Source of the DNA: JASLCR01 sp964384345
GTDB taxonomy: Bacteria > Patescibacteriota > Saccharimonadia > Saccharimonadales > Saccharimonadaceae
Length of the DNA: 64,000 bases
Direction of reading: 5' to 3'
Assembly (NCBI GenBank): GCA_964384345.1
Contig: CAYLKD010000001.1
Span: 160,848 to 224,847 of the forward strand
Below the pieces are notes generated by a model that saw only the letters and a list, made by a program, of their open reading frames with translations, was not told the origin of the DNA and searched no databases. A program made the translations under genes and the position numbers. Positions 59,302 to 64,000 of this stretch are shown here, one piece after another (position 1 is the first letter of the stretch; each line of letters starts with the position of its first letter).

Positions 59302-60492
59302 ATGAGTGACGACAAAGCCATTTCTGTTAAGAATGTTACAAAAGACTTTTATTTGCCGCATGAAAAAAGTTCAAAATCGCTGAAGTCGACAATCATAAAT
59401 GTGTACAGGAAAAAAAATAATGAATTGACGACCCAGCACGCCCTAAAGGGAGTAAGTTTTGATATTCCAAAAGGTGAATTCTTTGGAATCTTAGGTCGTA
59501 ACGGTAGTGGAAAAAGCACACTGCTCAAGATGCTTGCTGGAATATATCAACCAACTACTGGAAGTATAGAAACAAATGGTAAGCTTGTTCCATTTATTGA
59601 GCTTGGGGTGGGTTTCAATCCAGAATTATCAGGCCGAGAAAATGTGTATTTGAACGGTGCTCTACTTGGCTTCACTCGAAAAGAAATTGATCTAATGTAT
59701 CAAGATATTGTCGAATTTGCTGAACTCGAAAAGTTTATGGATCAGAAGCTAAAAAACTACTCTAGTGGTATGCAGGTTAGACTAGCTTTTTCGGTTGCAA
59801 CAAGAGCCAAGGCAGATATCTTGCTAATTGATGAAGTGTTGGCGGTCGGTGACGCTGATTTTCAAAAAAAATGCTACGACTACTTCAAGGGGTTAAAAAA
59901 GACTGGTGCAACGGTAGTATTCGTGACACACGATATGTCAGCGGTACGTGAATATTGTGACCGGGCTATACTAATCGAAAAAGGTCACATTACGCATGAG
60001 GGCAAAGCTACAGATGTAGCAAATGAATATTTGAAATTATTCATGCCCGATCAAGATCCAAAAAAAGCTAAAAAAGGTATTACTCGATTTGGAACAGGTG
60101 AAGTTAAGTTAGAAAATATTAAACACATTTATACAGAAGAAAAGCTAAACATTAGTTTTGACGTTGTTAACATGACGGATAGCACTAAAGAGGGTCTAAA
60201 CTTAGGATTTGATTTCTATACCGACGATTTGTTGATTACCGGTAATGGTACCAAGTATATAAAGGGATATGAAAAAGGCTTTATTTTAGCCCCTAATGAA
60301 ATGAAGCATTTTGTGGTAGAATTTCCAAATAATTTTGGTAATTTCGATATTGAATTAACGATGCACGTTCGTAACCAGGGCGGGCTAAATATATGTGATG
60401 AAATAAAACCCGCAGTCAAGTTCCGATCAAACAATACACATCTTGTTAGATTCTTCAAAGTAACGTTGCCAATGTCCGTTACGGAAAACTAG
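59302..60492 (+). CDS. Polysaccharide ABC exporter ATPase with C-terminal sugar-binding-type domain (Wzt-like)
   Basis: 396 aa. ATPase part: GILGRNGSGKSTLLKMLAGIYQP, KNYSSGMQVRLAFSVATRAKADILLIDEVLAVGDADFQKKC, VTHDMSAVREYCDR. After about residue 255 a beta-sandwich extension (GTGEVKLENIKHIYTEEKLNISFDVVNMTDS...) like Wzt C-terminal domains that recognise the end of the glycan chain. Starts directly at the stop of the permease gene. Confidence 0.93.
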   Translation: MSDDKAISVKNVTKDFYLPHEKSSKSLKSTIINVYRKKNNELTTQHALKGVSFDIPKGEFFGILGRNGSGKSTLLKMLAGIYQPTTGSIETNGKLVPFIELGVGFNPELSGRENVYLNGALLGFTRKEIDLMYQDIVEFAELEKFMDQKLKNYSSGMQVRLAFSVATRAKADILLIDEVLAVGDADFQKKCYDYFKGLKKTGATVVFVTHDMSAVREYCDRAILIEKGHITHEGKATDVANEYLKLFMPDQDPKKAKKGITRFGTGEVKLENIKHIYTEEKLNISFDVVNMTDSTKEGLNLGFDFYTDDLLITGNGTKYIKGYEKGFILAPNEMKHFVVEFPNNFGNFDIELTMHVRNQGGLNICDEIKPAVKFRSNNTHLVRFFKVTLPMSVTEN

Positions 60493-60537
60493 TATAAAGA
60501 TGGCTCTAAATCTTAGTAATATAATGGAGAGATCAGT

Positions 60538-61308
60538 ATGAATATTAATAAACACATCAAGAATACTTCTCTGTTAAGGTACGTACGTAACAACAGAGAT
60601 CAGCTTGATACTATAACCACACAACTTGAAGATATAAAAAAACAAAATAACGAATTGTTATATGCAAATATTTTTCGTGATAGTATCCAAGATTCAACAT
60701 GGGTAAATAATAAAAGTTTCTCGCCTTTCCAAGCTGCAGCGAACTACTCCTTACTATATAAACTTTTTAAGATATATGATATTTATCAACCAAAAAATAT
60801 TTTAGAGTTCGGGCTTGGCCAATCAACTCGGTTAACTGCTCAGTATGCTGCTGCACATCCCGACTCAACAGTTCTGGCTATAGATGATAGTAAGGATTGG
60901 ATAGAAATATATCAAAAACAGCTTCATAAGACTAAGAACCTATCAATTAAGCACTTAACAGTGGGCGCATTGAAACTAGGCTCTATAAATTCAAAAGATG
61001 CGCAATACAACGGATTAGAAGCCGAGGTTGGTAAAACAAAGTATAATCTCATTATTGTCGATGGTCCAATTGGTCATTTGAAAAAGTATTCGAGAACCAA
61101 TGTGCTACATTTGGTCCCGAATTTAGCACAAGATTGGGTTGTGATTTTTGATGACGCTGAGCGATCTGGTGAAAAAAACACTATTGAGCTTTTCAAGAAA
61201 CAACTAAATAAGCACAACATTGAGTATGCTAACTTCGAATTTTCAGCCTTAAAAAGTCAGCACTATTTCTGTTCGAAAAATATTGCGGCAATGATTCACG
61301 ACATTTAG
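60538..61308 (+). CDS. SAM-dependent-methyltransferase-like protein
   Basis: 256 aa. A coiled N-terminal part (DQLDTITTQLEDIKKQNNELLY) precedes a Rossmann-like fold: NILEFGLGQSTRLTAQYAAAHPDSTVLAIDDSKDWIEIY (motif I ExGxGxS), LIIVDGPIGH, and VVIFDDAERSGEKNTIELF. It resembles class I methyltransferases found in glycan clusters; catalytic details cannot be fixed. GGAGAG lies about 9 nt before the ATG. Part of the export operon by spacing (45 nt). Confidence 0.7.
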   Translation: MNINKHIKNTSLLRYVRNNRDQLDTITTQLEDIKKQNNELLYANIFRDSIQDSTWVNNKSFSPFQAAANYSLLYKLFKIYDIYQPKNILEFGLGQSTRLTAQYAAAHPDSTVLAIDDSKDWIEIYQKQLHKTKNLSIKHLTVGALKLGSINSKDAQYNGLEAEVGKTKYNLIIVDGPIGHLKKYSRTNVLHLVPNLAQDWVVIFDDAERSGEKNTIELFKKQLNKHNIEYANFEFSALKSQHYFCSKNIAAMIHDI

Positions 61309-61431
61309 TCTGCATTATAAGATAGCTATGCTATTATCGACACCTTCGATACTTTAAATCGCGACAAAGAGCTATTTTGACAGTCTCTTGAGTATAAGAT
61401 ATGCATTAGCGTACTGTATAATGAGCACATA

Positions 61432-62610
61432 ATGGCAGTCCCTAAGGTATCGGTCGTCTTGGCAGCATACAATCTCGAAAAATATCTCGGCGAGTGTCTA
61501 GATTCGATTAGAGCACAAACCTTTGAGAATTTTGAGTGTATTATTGTGGATGATGGATCCACAGATCGCACAAGCCGAATCGCCACTCACTATTCGAAGC
61601 TCGACAAACGATTTCGCGCAATAAAAAAGCAGCATGGTGGCGTTTCGACAGCACGAAATGCAGGTTTTGATCAGGTGAAGGCTCAGTACGTCATGTTCCT
61701 TGATGGAGATGATTTCTTTAGCCCAAAGCTACTGGAAGCGCTATATGGAAAAATCCACAGGAGCAGTTCAGACATCGCTGTCTGTAACTATGCCACCTAC
61801 TATGACAGTATGAAAAAGTACGGTCCTCCTCGGATTGATTTTAGATCTATAAAAAACAGGGTTTTTTCACATAGAGATGAAACTGATACGATTTTCGATA
61901 TATGTACACTGATGTTTTGGAACAAGATGTTCCGGGTAGAATTCTTAAAAAATCATTCAATTCGTAATGATGAATCGCTCCATCGTGCACAAGATATAGA
62001 ATTTGTAGGCAGAGCTCTTGTCGCAGCAAAATCGATCACCTTTACGAAGCAAAGCTTGGTGTTCTATAGAACAGACACGGGTTCATCTAATGTGAAGCGT
62101 TTACACGAACATCCATTTGATGTCATTCGAGCACTAGAGAAGCTCAAGGAATATCTGGATGCGAAAGCTGAGTATAAGCTCGTCGAAAAAAGTTTTACTA
62201 AAATTACAGTGGATCATATACTAGCCAATCTGTATTTTACCGAGATGCAATCGATCCATCATAAAGTATTTGATAAAGCGCGCCGTTTTATCACGGATGC
62301 ACAATTGCACATACCGGACGAATCATATACATCTGATAAAAAGTCATACAATGAAATTCAGACATTTCTGACATCTAATTATGAAGAATGGCTTAGGTTT
62401 CGGATCAACAATCTACGTGATGATGAAGAATCAAAATATATTTCGTATTTGCTTGGTGAATTTCAACGTAAGTATAAGGATGAAGTCAATCACAACAATG
62501 AGCTACAGTCGAGCTACGACAAAATTAGTAATTCACTGAGCTGGAAAGTTACAAAACCACTCCGCATCGCGAATGCATTAAGAAAAAATATAATGAAAAA
62601 CGGCGTGTAG
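61432..62610 (+). CDS. Glycosyltransferase family 2
   Basis: 392 aa. GT-A fold: KVSVVLAAYNLEKYLGECLDSIRAQTFENFECIIVDDGSTDRT, HGGVSTARNAGFDQVKAQYVMFLDGDDFF (DxD as DGDD), then an unusually long C-terminal helical part (about residues 230-392) with LGEFQRKYKDEVNHNNELQSSYDKI, likely coiled coil. TATAAT (61417-61422) ends 9 nt before the ATG, so it starts its own transcript. Product unknown. Confidence 0.92.
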   Translation: MAVPKVSVVLAAYNLEKYLGECLDSIRAQTFENFECIIVDDGSTDRTSRIATHYSKLDKRFRAIKKQHGGVSTARNAGFDQVKAQYVMFLDGDDFFSPKLLEALYGKIHRSSSDIAVCNYATYYDSMKKYGPPRIDFRSIKNRVFSHRDETDTIFDICTLMFWNKMFRVEFLKNHSIRNDESLHRAQDIEFVGRALVAAKSITFTKQSLVFYRTDTGSSNVKRLHEHPFDVIRALEKLKEYLDAKAEYKLVEKSFTKITVDHILANLYFTEMQSIHHKVFDKARRFITDAQLHIPDESYTSDKKSYNEIQTFLTSNYEEWLRFRINNLRDDEESKYISYLLGEFQRKYKDEVNHNNELQSSYDKISNSLSWKVTKPLRIANALRKNIMKNGV

Positions 62611-62615
62611 TACCA

Positions 62616-63770
62616 ATGTCGAAAAGAAAACTATACGTTGATGCTGATTGCATCATAACGCCACGTCCCAGTGGCATTGGCTCCATGACGGTACAGCTGA
62701 TCCGAGCACTGAGTGAAGACCCGGATTTCATTGAAAAGTTTCACATAGAACTCATTACACCATTTAATAAAGCTCATCTTATCAATCAGTGGCATTTCAA
62801 CGAACACATATCTATTCGACGCATACCTCTAACTGGACGAATGGTGGCCGCGCTAGTCAAGCTTCGATTGTTGCCTCCAGTCGATGTGTTTTTAGGAAAG
62901 GGTATTTATTTGTTTCCTAATTTTCGTAACTGGCCGTTAATGAAGTCAAAATCAATTACCTATATTCACGATGTGTCATTTCGGGTTTTTCCAGAGTTTG
63001 TCGAAACAAAAAACTATGATTATTTAACGAAAAATGTAAACATTTGGATAGAACGTGCAGACAAGATTATCACTGTATCAAAACATGCAAAGAAAGAAAT
63101 TAATCGATTTTATTCAGGCAGTGCGAGGAAAACCGATGTTGTCTATAACGGCATAAATACCTCTTTTGTTCCGATTAGCCGGGAAAAAGTCGTACCATTT
63201 ATATCTGAGTTTGGATTACGATACAATGAGTACTTTATGTTTTTGAGCAATCTTGAACCAAGAAAAAACGTCACAGGACTACTTGATGCGTATCAGCTAT
63301 TTATAGCACAGAAAAGCCATGAGCATGTAAAGCTATTACTCGTAGGAGGTATGGGCTGGAAAAATGAACAAATTCTTACCAGAATAAACGAGATTAACGC
63401 TACTGAGACCCACGTAATCGTACCTGATTTATATGTTCCTGATGAACTTTTACCAGCCCTCCTCTCTGGCGCTGCAGCGTTAGTGCATCCTGCTCACTAC
63501 GAAGGATTTGGTATTTCCCCACTCCAAGCGATGGCCGTTGGGACGCAGCTGGTTGTTTCTCGAAATAGCTCCCTGCCTGAGGTTGTTGGTGATGGCGGTA
63601 TATATGTCGATGATAATGATAGTCGAGACATCTATAGAGCCATGAATATAGCTTATAATAGGAGACAGACAGTAAATAGTGATGGAATCAAGCGTGCGAA
63701 AAGCTTTCAATGGAAACAGAGCGCCCAGCAGCTCGGAAAGATTATTACGACGCTAGGAGGCAAAGGGTGA
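62616..63770 (+). CDS. Glycosyltransferase family 4
   Basis: 384 aa, 5 nt behind the GT2 gene. DCIITPRPSGIGSMTVQLIRAL, SITYIHDVSFRVFPEFVETKNYDYL, ADKIITVSKHAKKEINRFY, FLSNLEPRKNVTGLLDAYQLF, and HYEGFGISPLQAMAVGTQLVVSRNSSLPEVVGDGGIYVD. Similar to mannosyltransferases of O-antigen clusters. The gene overlaps the following one by 4 nt (GTGA). Confidence 0.92.
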   Translation: MSKRKLYVDADCIITPRPSGIGSMTVQLIRALSEDPDFIEKFHIELITPFNKAHLINQWHFNEHISIRRIPLTGRMVAALVKLRLLPPVDVFLGKGIYLFPNFRNWPLMKSKSITYIHDVSFRVFPEFVETKNYDYLTKNVNIWIERADKIITVSKHAKKEINRFYSGSARKTDVVYNGINTSFVPISREKVVPFISEFGLRYNEYFMFLSNLEPRKNVTGLLDAYQLFIAQKSHEHVKLLLVGGMGWKNEQILTRINEINATETHVIVPDLYVPDELLPALLSGAAALVHPAHYEGFGISPLQAMAVGTQLVVSRNSSLPEVVGDGGIYVDDNDSRDIYRAMNIAYNRRQTVNSDGIKRAKSFQWKQSAQQLGKIITTLGGKG

Positions 63771-64000
63771 AAGGTTCAGTATATATCGATGTCACTCAGC
63801 TTGTGCATCTCGACGGCAACCTGACCGGTATACCTCGTGTTATGCATGAGTTAGCAATTCGTTTTCATGACGACAGTCAGTCGGCTGTATTTGTTAGTTG
63901 GGTAAAAGAAGTGAAGGCATACTGCGTGATAGATTACAATGCATCGGTTTTACATCGAGGTAGCGGTATCGTCTATCGTACGGATTCTAACAGTACAACA
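63767..64000 (+). CDS. Glycosyltransferase, N-terminal fragment
   Basis: Starts with GTG at 63767, AGGAGG 6 nt upstream, and is open to the window end (78 codons). It reads MKGSVYIDVTQLVHLDGNLT, then GIPRVMHELAIRFH and VSWVKEVKAYCVIDYNASVLHRGSGIVYRTDSN. The GIPRVMHELA stretch fits the acceptor end of GT4 enzymes (TGIxRVxxEL). Fourth gene of the plus-strand glycan operon. The catalytic half lies outside. Confidence 0.8.
   Translation, partial: MKGSVYIDVTQLVHLDGNLTGIPRVMHELAIRFHDDSQSAVFVSWVKEVKAYCVIDYNASVLHRGSGIVYRTDSNSTT

Noticed and set aside
61309..61431. Small RNA between the methyltransferase-like and GT2 genes
   Set aside because: There is only one short ATAGC/GCTAT hairpin and the promoter of the next gene; nothing supports a separate RNA.

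Overview
The window looks like chromosome from a member of the Candidate Phyla Radiation, most probably Saccharibacteria (TM7). The grounds are an array of small VirB2/T4SS-pilin-like proteins with two giant VirB6-like proteins, PrgI and VirB4; compact genes with many overlapping ends; standard stop codons (UGA ends genes and is not read through, which argues against Gracilibacteria/Absconditabacteria); and a small-genome complement with no amino-acid or lipid biosynthesis visible. The assignment comes from gene content read by eye, not from a tree.

Layout. 0-3.4 kb: class I ribonucleotide reductase (nrdA, a 57-aa CxxC micro-protein, start of nrdB) behind a long leader. 3.5-4.0 kb and 8.2-8.4 kb: two G+C-rich genes that look like imports from Actinobacteria (an unknown 142-aa protein and a BldC-like regulator), each behind a near-perfect A+T-rich promoter. 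4.4-8.1 kb: a MacB-type ABC exporter, a sugar-phosphate isomerase and a small acidic protein. 8.6-10.8 kb: groS-(57-aa membrane protein)-groL under a CIRCE operator. 10.8-23.1 kb: Nudix protein, an unknown, two FemAB-type transferases, an amidinotransferase-fold protein, MurE plus a Mur-ligase paralogue, tsaD, valS, rlmH, HIT. 23-26.3 kb: four tRNA genes, three with a terminator overlapping or abutting the CCA end, around small membrane proteins and a first pilin gene. 26.3-27.6 kb: comF broken by an in-frame TAA, and hsp20. 27.7-48.5 kb: a type IV secretion-like locus with six more pilin-like genes on the minus strand and, divergently, two paralogous 1200-1270-aa VirB6-like proteins, a membrane-anchored protein, PrgI, two VirB4-type genes, a LytM-tailed membrane protein, a lysozyme/M15 peptidase and a PEGA/propeller protein. 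48.5-53.5 kb: replication origin region (dnaN, dnaA, DnaA boxes, rpmH, rnpA, yidC, jag). 53.5-64 kb: glycan synthesis and export (GT4, GtrA, GtrB-like GT2, Wzm/Wzt ABC, methyltransferase-like, GT2, GT4, partial GT) interrupted by sucCD and a cupin.

How the parts work together. The secretion locus, its peptidoglycan-cutting proteins and the surface-glycan genes would equip a small cell living on an actinobacterial host, a lifestyle known for Saccharibacteria. The actinobacteria-like genes fit such contact. A window-wide signal is that about twenty genes that open a transcription unit have a -10 box ending only 6-11 nt before the ATG and no Shine-Dalgarno sequence, so their mRNAs should be leaderless; genes inside operons, chaperone genes and dnaA carry normal ribosome binding sites.
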